Below are positions 8,526 to 17,588 of a DNA stretch of 64,000 nucleotides, in pieces. The stretch is from Ahniella sp. (GTDB lineage Bacteria; Pseudomonadota; Gammaproteobacteria; Xanthomonadales; Ahniellaceae): NCBI GenBank assembly GCA_016712105.1, contig JADJRU010000009.1, forward strand, positions 1 through 64,000, written 5' to 3'. The stretch's first letter is position 1. Every line of letters starts with the position of its first letter. Below the pieces are notes generated by a model. The model ran no database searches. It was not told where the DNA came from and saw nothing but the letters and a program-made list of their open reading frames with translations. Position numbers and translations under genes: made by a program.

Positions 8526-9053
8526 TCAGGCATCCGTGGGCGTGGAAGGCGATTCGGCGACCATCACCATGGCCGGTCGCAGCAGACGCCCATGAAGGGT
8601 GTACCCCTTTTGCATCACATTGACGACGGTTCCGGCCTCGTGCTGGCTGGTCGGGACCATCGCCATGGCCTGGTGCAATTCCGGATTGAATGCGGCCGCG
8701 ACCGGATCGATCACGCCCATGCCGTGGTTTTCGACGGCCTTCAGCAACACCTTCAGCGTCAATTCCACGCCGGCCCGCAGTTTTGCCGGATCGGCGCTGG
8801 ACTGGGCCAGGCCAGCCTCCAGGCTGTCCAGTACCGGGACGATGTCGCCCAAAAGCCGCTCACCGGCGAACTTGCGCGCCTGTTCGGCATCACGGGCCGC
8901 GCGTTTGCGCAGGTTGTCCATCTCGGCCAGCAGGCGGATCTGGTCTTCGCGGGCGGTTTGCAGCTGATGCTGCAACTGCTCCAGTTCGGATTCGGTAGCC
9001 GGCAAATCCTGCTCGGCATCGAAGGGCTGGCCTTCGGCGGAAGTCTGCGTCAT
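8526..9053 (-). CDS. grpE: GrpE nucleotide exchange factor
   Basis: GrpE releases ADP from DnaK. The long N-terminal coiled coil is seen as DLPATESELEQLQHQLQTAR to MDNLRKRAARDAEQARKF. The C-terminal beta-domain has NPELHQAMAMVP and GTVVNVMQKGYTLHGRLLRP, the conserved GrpE signature. The ATG at 9053 is preferred because GGAG lies six bases before it; the longer ORF begins with TTG at 9065. The length is 176 residues, normal. The hrcA repressor gene often found upstream is not here. Confidence 0.95.
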   Translation of the reverse strand: MTQTSAEGQPFDAEQDLPATESELEQLQHQLQTAREDQIRLLAEMDNLRKRAARDAEQARKFAGERLLGDIVPVLDSLEAGLAQSSADPAKLRAGVELTLKVLLKAVENHGMGVIDPVAAAFNPELHQAMAMVPTSQHEAGTVVNVMQKGYTLHGRLLRPAMVMVAESPSTPTDA

Positions 9054-9115
9054 GGGGGTCTCCAAAAGTTCCAGAATTTACGGACTGGGCGCAGATGGGG
9101 GCCGTGACGGCAGTA

Positions 9116-9844
9116 TCAAGGGGCGCGGCGACCGGATACCGCAATCTTCACGCTCAGGGCGAGCACAAACGTCGACAGAAGGGCCCAAATGACGGCCCAC
9201 GCGCTCGCCGGCAACCAACTCATTGCCGCCATGGTGTGCGCGTCAGTCCGCACCTGCTCACTCGATGAGAGCAAGAACACGGTAAACAGGCTGCCGTAGC
9301 CGTCGAGGATCAGTTGCAAGGCGAGGATGTCGACCAACCAGCTTCGTGCCGTGGCCGGCAGTTTGAGGCCAGCCAGCAGCAACGCTGCGGTCAGCCCCAG
9401 TGCGGCCGCCACGCCGAACAGGTTTCGAAGGAACAGCAGGCACAACACCGCAAACATCACCGCCAGGCCGATCAGCAGCGCCCGGGCACCCAACAGGCGT
9501 GCATGGATGGCCAGCAGAAGACCACCGAACACGGCACTGCCCACATACCCGGCACTCGCCACGACCCACCGCCATCCGCCGGCCGAAGTGGCCACGCCGG
9601 ACAGGTCGGGTTCGACCCGGAACCGGAGAAACTCGCCACCGGTGACCATTGCCGCCAAGCCATGGCTCAACTCGTGGATAAACGTTCCGAACAAGCGGAA
9701 GGGGTACACCAGCCAGCCAAGCCAGGGCACTTGCCACACCGCGATCAATACGAGCGCGAGCGCCGCCAGACTGAGCCAGCGGGCCCAGGTCCGATCCACT
9801 GCCAGATCGGACGACCAAGCCCTCGGCGAGGCCGATCCGGTCAC
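9116..9844 (-). CDS. M50-type membrane metalloprotease
   Basis: A membrane protein of about 242 residues with six or seven hydrophobic segments. The zinc motif HELSH (in LFGTFIHELSHGLAAMVTGG) lies in or next to the second segment, as in the M50B-like family of site-2-type proteases. A second metal-ligand motif may lie around the late LILDGYGSLF (a D in an LxDG pattern). The start codon overlaps the rimK stop by four bases (ATGA), so it is probably co-translated with the rim genes. The substrate is unknown. Family members include intramembrane proteases, but some homologues lack demonstrated activity. Confidence 0.7.
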   Translation of the reverse strand: MTGSASPRAWSSDLAVDRTWARWLSLAALALVLIAVWQVPWLGWLVYPFRLFGTFIHELSHGLAAMVTGGEFLRFRVEPDLSGVATSAGGWRWVVASAGYVGSAVFGGLLLAIHARLLGARALLIGLAVMFAVLCLLFLRNLFGVAAALGLTAALLLAGLKLPATARSWLVDILALQLILDGYGSLFTVFLLSSSEQVRTDAHTMAAMSWLPASAWAVIWALLSTFVLALSVKIAVSGRRAP

Positions 9845-10806
9845 TTGACGCTGCGTCGGCGCGACGCCGGTTTGGTAGGTTTGCGCGGCGGCGCCGGTTT
9901 GGGTTGTTTGTTCTTCTGTCTGGCCAACACGCGCTTCTGGCGCTGTTCCAGATAATCGATGATCGCGCCGGCCACGTCCACGCCGGTCGCCTTTTCAATC
10001 CCCTCGAGCCCGGGCGATGAGTTCACTTCCAACACCAGAGGACCGCGCCGCGACCGCAACAAGTCGACACCGGCGACACCAAGCCCCATCACCGCAGCGG
10101 CCCGGATCGCCACCTCCCGCTCGGCCTCGGTCAACACGGTCGATTCGGCATGGCCCCCGCGATGCAGGTTCGATCGGAACTCACCCGCCTTCGCTTGACG
10201 GCGCATCGATGCCACCACCCGGCCACCTACGACAAAACAGCGCACGTCGGCGCCTTTGGCCTCACCGATGAACTCCTGCACGATGAAGTTGGCATACAAG
10301 CCGCGAAATGCCTCGATCACACTGCGCGACGCACTGAGTTTTTCGGCCAGCACCACACCCGGCCCCTGGGAGCCTTCGACCAGCTTGATGACATGCGGCG
10401 GTTTGCCTAGCCATTCGATCAAATCGTTGGTGTCGTCAGGATTGTCGCCGAACACGGTCTTCGGCAATCCGATCTCCTGTTCGGCCAGCAACTGCAGGCA
10501 CTTCAACTTGTCGCGGGCGCGCAGCACGGCTTCCGAACGATTCGGCGTAAAGACCTTCATCATCTCGAACTGGCGCAGGACCGCCGATCCGTATCGGGTG
10601 ACCGACGCACCGATGCGCGGAATGACCGCGTCGAATTCAGGCAGGGACTTGCCCTTGTAGTGCATGCCGAAGTTGCCCGGTTCGATGCAGAGGTAACACC
10701 GCAGAGGATCCAGCACTCGTGCGGTATGCCCGCGCAAACGCGCCGCTTCGACGAGGCGCTGGGTCGAATAGAGCTTGCTGTTCCGGGACAGGATGGCGAT
10801 CTTCAT
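9841..10806 (-). CDS. rimK: RimK, ATP-grasp alpha-L-glutamate ligase
   Basis: RimK adds glutamates to the C-terminus of ribosomal protein S6. The 321-residue protein has the family start KIAILSRNSKLYSTQRLVEA, the ATP-grasp stretch VIKLVEGSQGPGVVLAE, FIVQEFIGEAKGADVRCFVV and the metal site GPLVLEVNSSPGLEGIE. The last 35 residues are an unusual Lys/Arg/Pro-rich tail (RQKNKQPKPAPPRKPTKPAS) not present in E. coli RimK and likely to bind RNA or the ribosome. It overlaps rimB and the M50 gene by four bases on each side. Confidence 0.92.
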   Translation of the reverse strand: MKIAILSRNSKLYSTQRLVEAARLRGHTARVLDPLRCYLCIEPGNFGMHYKGKSLPEFDAVIPRIGASVTRYGSAVLRQFEMMKVFTPNRSEAVLRARDKLKCLQLLAEQEIGLPKTVFGDNPDDTNDLIEWLGKPPHVIKLVEGSQGPGVVLAEKLSASRSVIEAFRGLYANFIVQEFIGEAKGADVRCFVVGGRVVASMRRQAKAGEFRSNLHRGGHAESTVLTEAEREVAIRAAAVMGLGVAGVDLLRSRRGPLVLEVNSSPGLEGIEKATGVDVAGAIIDYLEQRQKRVLARQKNKQPKPAPPRKPTKPASRRRSVK

Positions 10807-11255
10807 GATTTGGGCTCCGGCTTCGGCTGACCAAGCACATAGGATTGGGCGGGATCAACGAGGACACGACCGATCAGCGCGGTCCGTCCCAACAACATGG
10901 GAAACAACATCTCACGCCGATTCGCCAAATTCATTTCAATCTCGTAACGTTCCCCGGCGATCGACAATGGTGTGCGGATAAACGGTCGCAGCGTGCGGGT
11001 ACCCCCGGAGTCGGTGACCTCGCGTTTGTCGCGGATCGGTGCCTCGAACCATCTTTTCCGCCGGCGCCGACGGGCAATCGGATCAATCGCAAACCGTATC
11101 CATGGCTCACCTTGCTCCGTGAACTCCTCGGAGCGTTCGACATGCAGGCACGACGAGCGTGCGCCGGTATCGAGCTTGGCGCGGATCGCATGGATGCCGA
11201 GCGCCGGCAAACCGACCCACTCGCGCCAGCCCAGAATGATTTTTGAATCCGTCAT
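10803..11255 (-). CDS. rimB: RimB-like retropepsin-fold protease
   Basis: A member of the family annotated as ATP-dependent zinc protease (PF05618), called RimB in Pseudomonas, where it works with RimK on glutamylated S6. The catalytic-looking motif is AKLDTGARSSCLHV (D-T-G-A, as in retropepsins), followed by TRTLRPFIRTPLSIAGE and MLFPMLLGRTALIG. The start MTDSKIILGW at 11255 is chosen because the upstream 12 codons of the open frame have no homology value. The stop overlaps the rimK start by four bases, so the two are translationally coupled. Confidence 0.85.
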   Translation of the reverse strand: MTDSKIILGWREWVGLPALGIHAIRAKLDTGARSSCLHVERSEEFTEQGEPWIRFAIDPIARRRRRKRWFEAPIRDKREVTDSGGTRTLRPFIRTPLSIAGERYEIEMNLANRREMLFPMLLGRTALIGRVLVDPAQSYVLGQPKPEPKS

Positions 11256-11342
11256 CGTGCCAGCCTCCGTGCCTCGGCATGGTAGCCCCACGCGGGCAGT
11301 CCTCGCTATCGCGGCGTCATTGCTGCCGACTGAGTTCAGTTG

Positions 11343-11780
11343 CTACTGAACGGGCAATTCCTTCAGCGAATAACTGTCCAGGATCAAGCCGCTGACATCC
11401 TTGGGGCCCTTGGCCGTCGCAAGGATGATTGGATCGGGTTCGCCGGCGTGGAATGCCGCATGCAGGATCTGCATACACAGCGTTCGATACCAACCTCCCG
11501 AACCCCGTTCGGTAAAGGACCATTCGATCGACCAGCGTTCACCTTTTGGCGCCGGCTGGATCAGCACATTCGCGTTGGGAATGTTCACGGCAGCGGCGCA
11601 GGCCCGCGCCTGCGGCTCGGTCGGCAGCGAGATGCGCAAGTTGAATTCGAACATCTGGTACCAGGGCAGCTCGTAGTCATCAGTCAAAGTCCGGATGCGC
11701 GGACGTTTCGCCACCCAAAGCACCAGGAATACGACGATGATCGGCGCGTAAACGAGCCACAGCATTCGAAAGACGTCCAT
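11343..11780 (-). CDS. Membrane-anchored hypothetical protein, read as a C-terminal extension of ParB
   Basis: From the ATG at 11780 the frame gives MDVFRMLW, a single transmembrane segment (LVYAPIIVVFLVLWVA) and a soluble domain of about 115 residues with WYQMFEFNLRISLPTEPQAR and WSIEWSFTERGSGGWYRTLC. GAGGGG lies seven bases before the ATG, so independent translation is plausible. The reading frame is nevertheless continuous with ParB upstream, through a REP-like repeat. I do not recognise the family. The domain would face the periplasm or cytoplasm behind a signal anchor. Confidence 0.55.
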   Translation of the reverse strand: MDVFRMLWLVYAPIIVVFLVLWVAKRPRIRTLTDDYELPWYQMFEFNLRISLPTEPQARACAAAVNIPNANVLIQPAPKGERWSIEWSFTERGSGGWYRTLCMQILHAAFHAGEPDPIILATAKGPKDVSGLILDSYSLKELPVQ

Positions 11781-12746
11781 GACTTGCCCCTCAGTCCGTC
11801 CTGCGGACAGCACCTTCTTCTCCCGCTTCCGGGAGAAGGGGATGATTCTTTGGCTTTCTCGCCGCAGGCGTTCCAGCAGTCCGTCCAGTTCGTCGAGGCT
11901 GTGATACGCAATGACGATCTTGCCGCCCTTGCTGCCATGCTGGATGTTGACGCGCGTGGCCAGACGCTCGGACAGCTCGGTCTCGAGCTGGGTCACATTG
12001 GGATCGGCCTTGGCCTTGCCCTTGCTGCCATTTGCGCCGTTCTTCTGCGCGGTGAGCTGCTGTTCATTGCGCACTCGCTCTTCGAGTTCACGCACCGACC
12101 AGCCACCATCGGCAGCAGCCAGCGCAAGCGCCACCGCACGAGCCGTCGGCAGCGTGATCAGCGTACGGGCATGACCCATTTCCAGACGACGCTTTTCGAG
12201 CAGGCTGCGAACGGTTTCCGGCAGTTCCAACAAACGCAACAGGTTGCTGACCGCAGCACGCGAACGACCCACGGCTTCGGCTGCCTGCTGATGCGTCAGC
12301 GCAAACTCGTCGATCAGTCGCTTGAGCGCAGTGGCTTCTTCGAGCGGATTCAGATCTTCGCGCTGGATGTTCTCGATCAGCGCCATCGCGATCGCGGCCT
12401 GATCCGGCACCGCACGCAACACTACGGGCACACGTTCCAGACCCGCCAACTGCGCGGCACGCCAGCGGCGTTCGCCGGCAATGATTTCGTAGCGGTCCTT
12501 GCCGACCGGTCGCACCACGATCGGTTGGATCAGGCCCTGAGCCTTGATGGACTCCGCCAGTTCATTCAGGCGGTCCGGATCCATGCCGGTTCGCGGCTGG
12601 TATTTGCCCGGCTGCATCGCCGAGATGGCCAATTCGGTCAGGGTTTCGCCGCCGGTCGCCGCGGTATCCGCGGCAGGCCCGGTGTCCATGCCCAACAGGA
12701 CATCAAGGCCGCGGCCCAAACCCGGGCGTTTTTTTGCTAAAGACAT
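11343..12746 (-). CDS. parB: ParB chromosome-partitioning protein, open frame continues into a membrane domain
   Basis: ParB binds parS sites and loads SMC with ParA. The family part (residues 1 to about 298) has KRPGLGRGLDVLLG, the CTP-binding box ENIQREDLNPLEEA with AGERRWRAAQLAG, the helix-turn-helix TLTHQQAAEAVGRSRAAVSNLLRLLELPE-like region (around residues 160-190) and the dimerisation end YHSLDELDGLLERLR. A normal ParB would stop here. Instead the frame continues through a REP-like repeat (SRKREKKVLSAGR) into a transmembrane protein and stops at 11343, 467 residues in all. A lost stop codon, a consensus error or a true fusion are all possible. It lies eight bases after parA. Confidence 0.9.
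   Translation of the reverse strand: MSLAKKRPGLGRGLDVLLGMDTGPAADTAATGGETLTELAISAMQPGKYQPRTGMDPDRLNELAESIKAQGLIQPIVVRPVGKDRYEIIAGERRWRAAQLAGLERVPVVLRAVPDQAAIAMALIENIQREDLNPLEEATALKRLIDEFALTHQQAAEAVGRSRAAVSNLLRLLELPETVRSLLEKRRLEMGHARTLITLPTARAVALALAAADGGWSVRELEERVRNEQQLTAQKNGANGSKGKAKADPNVTQLETELSERLATRVNIQHGSKGGKIVIAYHSLDELDGLLERLRRESQRIIPFSRKREKKVLSAGRTEGQVMDVFRMLWLVYAPIIVVFLVLWVAKRPRIRTLTDDYELPWYQMFEFNLRISLPTEPQARACAAAVNIPNANVLIQPAPKGERWSIEWSFTERGSGGWYRTLCMQILHAAFHAGEPDPIILATAKGPKDVSGLILDSYSLKELPVQ
11787..11840. repeat. REP-like double hairpin inside the parB reading frame
   Basis: On the plus strand CCCCTCA is followed by a short hairpin (GTCCGTCCTGCGGAC), then ACCTTCTTCTCCCG and a second hairpin closing with CGGGAGAAGGGG. 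The order (CCCTCA, GC hairpin, CCTTCTCCCG, loop, CGGGAGAAGG) is the same as in the copies at 45497 and 52068, although the first hairpin has diverged. It encodes the linker between ParB and the membrane domain on the minus strand. Confidence 0.6.
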
Positions 12747-12754
12747 GTAGATTC

Positions 12755-13546
12755 CTAAGGCGTCGCCGGTTGTTCCGGCGCCTTGCTGCGTTCACGACGG
12801 ATGACTTCGCCAGCCAATCCAAGGTAGGCGATTGCACCACGCGATTCGCGGTCGTATTGAGAGATTGGCAAACCATGCGACGGCGCTTCCGCCAGACGCA
12901 CATTACGCGGCACCACCGTGCGATAGACCTTGTCGCCAAAATGTTTGGTGAGCTGATTGGACACATCGTTGCCGAGGTTGTTGCGCACGTCGAACATGGT
13001 GCGCAGGATGCCTTCGAGTTCGAGTTCCGGGTTGATCCGTGTCTTCACTGCCTTGATGGTGTTCATCAGCGCCGACAAGCCTTCGAGCGCAAAGTACTCG
13101 CACTGCATCGGCACCAGCACACCCTGTGCTGCCGTCAGTGCATTCAAGGTGAGCAAACTCAGCGATGGCGGGCAATCGATGATGACGTATTGGTAACGCG
13201 ACAACACCGGCGCCAGCACCGATCGCAGCCGGGTCTCACGCGCCATTTCGTCCATCAGCTTCACTTCCGCCGCGGTCAGGTCACCGTTGCCCGGCAGCAG
13301 GTCGAATCCGCCTTGTGTCGGCACGATACATTCATCGGCCGTGGCTTCCTCAAGCAGTGCTTCGCAGCCATTCGGCTTTGCCTGTGACTTGTCGATCCCC
13401 GAGGCCATGGTGGCATTACCTTGCGGGTCGAGGTCGATCAGCAGGACCTTTCGGCGCGCATCAGCGAGCGCGGCCGCCAGGTTGACCGCGGTGGTGGTCT
13501 TGCCGACGCCGCCTTTTTGGTTGGCAATGGCGATGATCCGGGTCAT
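12755..13546 (-). CDS. parA: ParA/Soj chromosome-partitioning ATPase
   Basis: A 263-residue deviant Walker ATPase with MTRIIAIANQKGGVGKTTTA, the Walker B region YQYVIIDCPPSLSLLTLNA and the ParA signature RTMFDVRNNL. It works with ParB in origin segregation. The start at 13546 matches the family exactly. In many relatives rsmG/mnmG lie upstream; here an esterase gene does instead, so the locus has been rearranged. Confidence 0.96.
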   Translation of the reverse strand: MTRIIAIANQKGGVGKTTTAVNLAAALADARRKVLLIDLDPQGNATMASGIDKSQAKPNGCEALLEEATADECIVPTQGGFDLLPGNGDLTAAEVKLMDEMARETRLRSVLAPVLSRYQYVIIDCPPSLSLLTLNALTAAQGVLVPMQCEYFALEGLSALMNTIKAVKTRINPELELEGILRTMFDVRNNLGNDVSNQLTKHFGDKVYRTVVPRNVRLAEAPSHGLPISQYDRESRGAIAYLGLAGEVIRRERSKAPEQPATP

Positions 13547-13600
13547 GGGGACAATATCGAGGGAAAAACGGGCGTGAATGTTAGCACTTCGACCGGCGGT

Positions 13601-14641
13601 TCATTCGGACCCGACGAAGACGAGTGTCGACCGACCCCACACCCAGAGGGATGAGGACTGGGTCGGGTTGGTTTTCGGTGGGCGGGCGGCCCAGCAGGAA
13701 TCGCAGGATCCTCGCCGGGCGGCGCGCTCCTCGTGGGCGCGCCAGGATAAACAACCGTACGCCAATCCGCCGCCTGGTAACCGGGCTCCCAGCGCTGCAT
13801 CGGCCCTGGTCTGGAGCGATCCGTACAAGGCATCGAGTGTGGCGGTGCCATGGTCGAACCAGAATCGATTGTTCCCCGGTTTCGGCAAATGCTGGCCGAA
13901 CCACTCGATCAAGGCATCGTCGAGCGGATTCTCGGCACCCGGGAAACCTCCAGGCCAATGTGTGGACAGACACGCTGCGGCGCCAAACACGCCCGGATAT
14001 CGCAACATGGCATACCAAGACACCAATCCGCCCATGCTTGAACCCATGATCATCGTGGATTCCGCATCAGGCGATACCGCGTATCGGCGGTCAATCAACG
14101 GCTTCAAGCCATGAACCAGAAAGCGGACATACTGGTCGGATCGCACCGGGCCGTCGTAGAGCAAGGTATTCGCGTCACGGCGCTGCGCCATCTGCGCCTC
14201 ACGCGCCGCCTCCGACAGGGTCTCGAAGGGCTGTTGTGGCTGATATTCGGCATGTCTGGAGGCAGGCAGGTTGTGAACCGCGACCACGATGAACGGCCGC
14301 ACGGCACCGGACTCCTGCAAACGACTGGCGACTTCATCGACCTGCCATTCCTGACGGTTCCAGGAACCCTCTGCATCGAACAACATCTGGCCATCATGCA
14401 TGTAGAGCACAGCATACGGGGCTTGGTCCGGATAACCCGGCGGCATCCAGACATCGACCGGTCGTTCGGGCAAACCAGACCAAGGCACGTCGGTCAGACG
14501 CTCGATCGTGCCTGCCGAGACTTGCGGCAACTTGGAATACAAGGTGCCTGACCCACCTCCGGCGGCGCCAAGTTCGATCGTTCCACCCAGCATCACAACC
14601 GCCAGGATCGCCCTGCAACAGACGGTTGCCCAGGCCGCCAT
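13601..14641 (-). CDS. Secreted alpha/beta-hydrolase esterase (Fes/EstD type), C-terminus out of frame
   Basis: A PF00756-type esterase with a Sec signal peptide (CCRAILAVVMLGGTIELGAA). Key features are the strand YAVLYMHDGQMLFD, the nucleophile elbow IMGSSMGGLVSWYAMLRYPGVFG, and DHGTATLD with a family histidine. The end is disturbed: after residue 285 the frame departs from homology, whereas VYPGAP, HEERAAR and RILRFLLG, the expected C-terminal pieces including the catalytic-His neighbourhood, appear in three frames between about 13690 and 13780. Several indels within 90 bp are needed to restore it, so this end is either poorly read or decayed. The natural substrate is unknown. Confidence 0.7.
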   Translation of the reverse strand: MAAWATVCCRAILAVVMLGGTIELGAAGGGSGTLYSKLPQVSAGTIERLTDVPWSGLPERPVDVWMPPGYPDQAPYAVLYMHDGQMLFDAEGSWNRQEWQVDEVASRLQESGAVRPFIVVAVHNLPASRHAEYQPQQPFETLSEAAREAQMAQRRDANTLLYDGPVRSDQYVRFLVHGLKPLIDRRYAVSPDAESTMIMGSSMGGLVSWYAMLRYPGVFGAAACLSTHWPGGFPGAENPLDDALIEWFGQHLPKPGNNRFWFDHGTATLDALYGSLQTRADAALGARLPGGGLAYGCLSWRAHEERAARRGSCDSCWAARPPKTNPTQSSSLWVWGRSTLVFVGSE

Positions 14642-14649
14642 GAACGGTC

Positions 14650-16167
14650 TCAGGCCTCGGGCCGCATGTACGGGAACAGCAGCACGTCACGAATCGAGCC
14701 GACTCCGGCCAACAGCATGACCAGCCGATCGATGCCTACACCCAGACCACCGGTCGGCGGCATACCGTACTCCAGGGCACGGATGTAGTCGGCGTCGAAG
14801 TGCATGGCTTCGTCGTCGCCGCCGTCCTTCTGCGCGACCTGTGCACGGAATCGTTCGGCCTGATCTTCCGGATCATTCAGTTCGGAGAAGCCGTTGGCAA
14901 TTTCCTTGCAGCCGATGAACAGTTCGAAACGATCGGTCAGCTCGGGATCGTGGTCGTTCGCGCGCGCCAAAGGAGAGACCTCGACCGGATGATCGGTGAT
15001 GAAGGTCGGCTGCACCAACTGCGATTCGACCGTCTTCTCGAACACTTCCAGCAAGAGTTTGCCCCAGCCGTAACCGGGTTTGACGTGGATACGCAACCGC
15101 TCGCAGTGGCGGACCATGGCAGCACGGTCGCGCAGCTCTTCAGGCTTGATCTCGGGATTGTGCTCAAGCACGGCTTCGTCCATGCGCCAGCGTCGGAACG
15201 GTTTGCCGAGGTCGATCGTGTGCCCGTCCCAGGTGAACTGCATGTCGGTCGACAATTGCGCGGCGGAGTCCTGGATCATGGCTTCGGTGATGTCCATGAT
15301 TTCGGTGTAGCTGGCGTAGGCCTGATAGAGCTCCAGCATCGTGAACTCCGGGTTGTGGCGGGTGCTCACGCCCTCATTCCGGAAATTGCGGTTGATTTCG
15401 TACACCCGGTCGAATCCGCCCACCGTCAATCGCTTCAGATACAGCTCTGGCGCAACCCGCAAGTACATCTGCAAGTCCAGCGCGTTGTGATGCGTGACAA
15501 ACGGACGCGCAGTCGCGCCACCGGGAATCGGATGCATCATCGGCGTCTCGACTTCCATGAACCGCCGAGCATCCAGGAATGCGCGCAGCCGCGAGACCAC
15601 TCGTGACCGCAACTGGAAGACTTGGCGCGACTCGGCATTGACGATCAAGTCGACGTATCGTTGCCGATAACGCTGTTCGACGTCCTCAAGCCCATGGAAT
15701 TTGTCCGGCAGCGGACGCAGCGACTTGGTCAACAGTCGCAGACTGGTCGCCTTCACCGACAGCTCGCCGGTCTTCGTGCGCATCAGCACACCCCGAACGC
15801 CGAGAATGTCGCCGATATCCCAGGACTTGAATGCTTCGAACGACTCGCCGAGTTCAGCAGCGCTCAGGAACAACTGGATGCGACCGGTCATGTCCTGCAA
15901 CTGCACGAACCCGATCTTGCCCTGCACTCGTTTCAACAACATGCGTCCACCGACGGAGACCTCACGGCCCAGAGCCTGGATCGACTCCGCGGTGAACTGT
16001 TCCTTGTCCGCGAATTCCGCCTGCAGGTCACCGGCAAAGGCGTCGCAGCGAAAATCGTTCGGGAACGCAATACCCTGCCCGCGCAGCGCGCCCAGTTTGG
16101 TGCGGCGCTCGGCGATCAGATGGTTCTCGTCCACAACGGTCTCGGCAACGTTCTTCTGCTCAGTCAT
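14650..16167 (-). CDS. lysS: Lysyl-tRNA synthetase, class II
   Basis: 505-residue LysRS charging tRNA-Lys. The N-terminal OB fold has GREVSVGGRMLLKRVQGKIG. Class II motifs are visible: motif 1 around SRVVSRLRAFLDARRFMEVE, motif 2 FRNEGVSTRHNPEFTMLELY and motif 3 GLGVGIDRLVMLLAG. It follows prfB by 28 bp, the common prfB-lysS arrangement. Confidence 0.98.
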   Translation of the reverse strand: MTEQKNVAETVVDENHLIAERRTKLGALRGQGIAFPNDFRCDAFAGDLQAEFADKEQFTAESIQALGREVSVGGRMLLKRVQGKIGFVQLQDMTGRIQLFLSAAELGESFEAFKSWDIGDILGVRGVLMRTKTGELSVKATSLRLLTKSLRPLPDKFHGLEDVEQRYRQRYVDLIVNAESRQVFQLRSRVVSRLRAFLDARRFMEVETPMMHPIPGGATARPFVTHHNALDLQMYLRVAPELYLKRLTVGGFDRVYEINRNFRNEGVSTRHNPEFTMLELYQAYASYTEIMDITEAMIQDSAAQLSTDMQFTWDGHTIDLGKPFRRWRMDEAVLEHNPEIKPEELRDRAAMVRHCERLRIHVKPGYGWGKLLLEVFEKTVESQLVQPTFITDHPVEVSPLARANDHDPELTDRFELFIGCKEIANGFSELNDPEDQAERFRAQVAQKDGGDDEAMHFDADYIRALEYGMPPTGGLGVGIDRLVMLLAGVGSIRDVLLFPYMRPEA

Positions 16168-16195
16168 GACCTGTCCTTCCGTACTGGCCTATCCA

Positions 16196-17324
16196 TCAGT
16201 TGTTGTCCGGGCGCCGGGAACCTGCTTCGAGGCCGGATTTGAGACTCGCTTCGACAAACTCGTCGAGATCACCATCCAGGACCTTCTGCGTGTCCGTGCG
16301 TTCAACACCGGTGCGCAGATCCTTGATACGTGACTGGTCCAGCACATAGGAACGGATCTGGCTACCCCAGCCGATGTCCGCCTTCGTCGCTTCCAATGCA
16401 TTCTTTTCTGCATTGCGCTTCTGGACTTCGATCTCGTACAGCTTGGCTTTCAGCATTTTCATCGCCCGATCGCGGTTGGCATGTTGCGAGCGCTCGGTCT
16501 GACAGGCCACAACCACACCACTGGGGTTATGCGTAATACGGACCGCGGATTCGGTCTTGTTGACGTGCTGACCACCCGCGCCCGACGCCCGGTACACATC
16601 GGTACGGAGGTCGGCCGGGTTGATCTCGATGTCGATGTCGTCGTCCACTTCCGGCAACACGAACACTGACGAAAACGAGGTGTGGCGTCGATTGTCGGAG
16701 TCGAATGGCGATTTGCGCACGAGTCGGTGTACGCCGGTTTCGGTTTTCAGCCAACCGAACGCGTACTCACCTTCAATGCGGATCGTTGCGCCCTTGATGC
16801 CGGCCACTTCACCGTCGGATGCTTCCACCACTTCCGACTTCCAGCCGCGCGACTCGGCGAACCGCAGATACATGCGCGTGAGGATTTCGGTCCAGTCCTG
16901 CGCTTCGGTGCCACCGGCACCGGCCTGCAGTTCGACGAAGCAGTTATGGGAGTCCATCTTGCCCGAGAACATGCGCTGGAATTCGAGTTTCTCGATCCGC
17001 GCCGCGAAGCGTTCGACATCATCACGGACGGCGATGACCGTTCCTTCGTCGCCTTCGGCCGCGCCCATTTCCAGGAGCTCCCGAGCTTCTTCGAGGCCAT
17101 TGCCGACCCCGCTCAACTCACTGACGATCTTTTCGAGCATCGCGCGTTCACGCCCAAGTTCCTGGGCACGCTGCGGATTGTCCCAGATCGTTGGTAGTTC
17201 GAGCTCGCGACCTACTTCTTCGAGCCGCTCACGCTTGCTGTCGAAGTCAAAGGTACCCCCTGAGCGACGAGGTGCGCTCCGCAAGATCCGCGATGCGGCT
17301 TGCGATTGGATTGATTTCAATCAT
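16196..17324 (-). CDS. prfB: Peptide chain release factor 2, with programmed +1 frameshift
   Basis: RF2 recognises UGA and UAA. The gene starts at the ATG at 17324 (MIEINPIASRIADLAERTSS), reads 25 codons to LRGYL, and meets an in-frame UGA at 17247-17249. After a +1 shift the main frame continues DFDSKRERLEEV to the end at 16196. The tripeptide motif of RF2 is in the central domain (RKSPFDSDNRRHTS contains SPF) and the catalytic GGQ in YRASGAGGQHVNKTESAVR. Total length is normal. This frame change is biological and autoregulated, unlike the others in the window. Confidence 0.97.
17246..17261 (-). promoter_or_regulatory. prfB: prfB programmed frameshift site
   Basis: On the minus strand AGGGGG (17256-17261) precedes TAC CTT TGA C (to 17246). 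The Shine-Dalgarno-like AGGGGG, the slippery CTT codon, the in-frame UGA and the following C are all conserved as in E. coli. Low RF2 slows termination at UGA and favours the +1 shift. Confidence 0.95.
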
Positions 17325-17588
17325 GGCTGTTCCGGTAAGTCCAATGGTCAAGCCCGCAAGTGTAGCCAAGGCACAGTCGACTCACCAAATTTCCTCGAGC
17401 GCGCAGCCGCACTGTGCGTGAATCGGCCAAATTGCCAACCCGGCCGGAGTCAGCCCATCATGGGCACTGTCCTGGATCACAGTGCTCGCATTAACCAGGT
17501 GCATTGGGGACCGTTGGGTGGCGTTTCCCGATCCACGCAGCGTCCGGGAATCCGGAGCACGCTCAACCATGTGGTCTTCAGCAACGGA

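Noticed and set aside
11340..12740. 466-codon open frame on the plus strand
   Set aside because: Antisense to parB; the composition (His, Gln, Arg rich) is that of a reverse-strand shadow.
17325..17588. A 62-codon minus-strand frame between ygfX and prfB
   Set aside because: No homology, no ribosome site; the region is better seen as promoter space of prfB-lysS.
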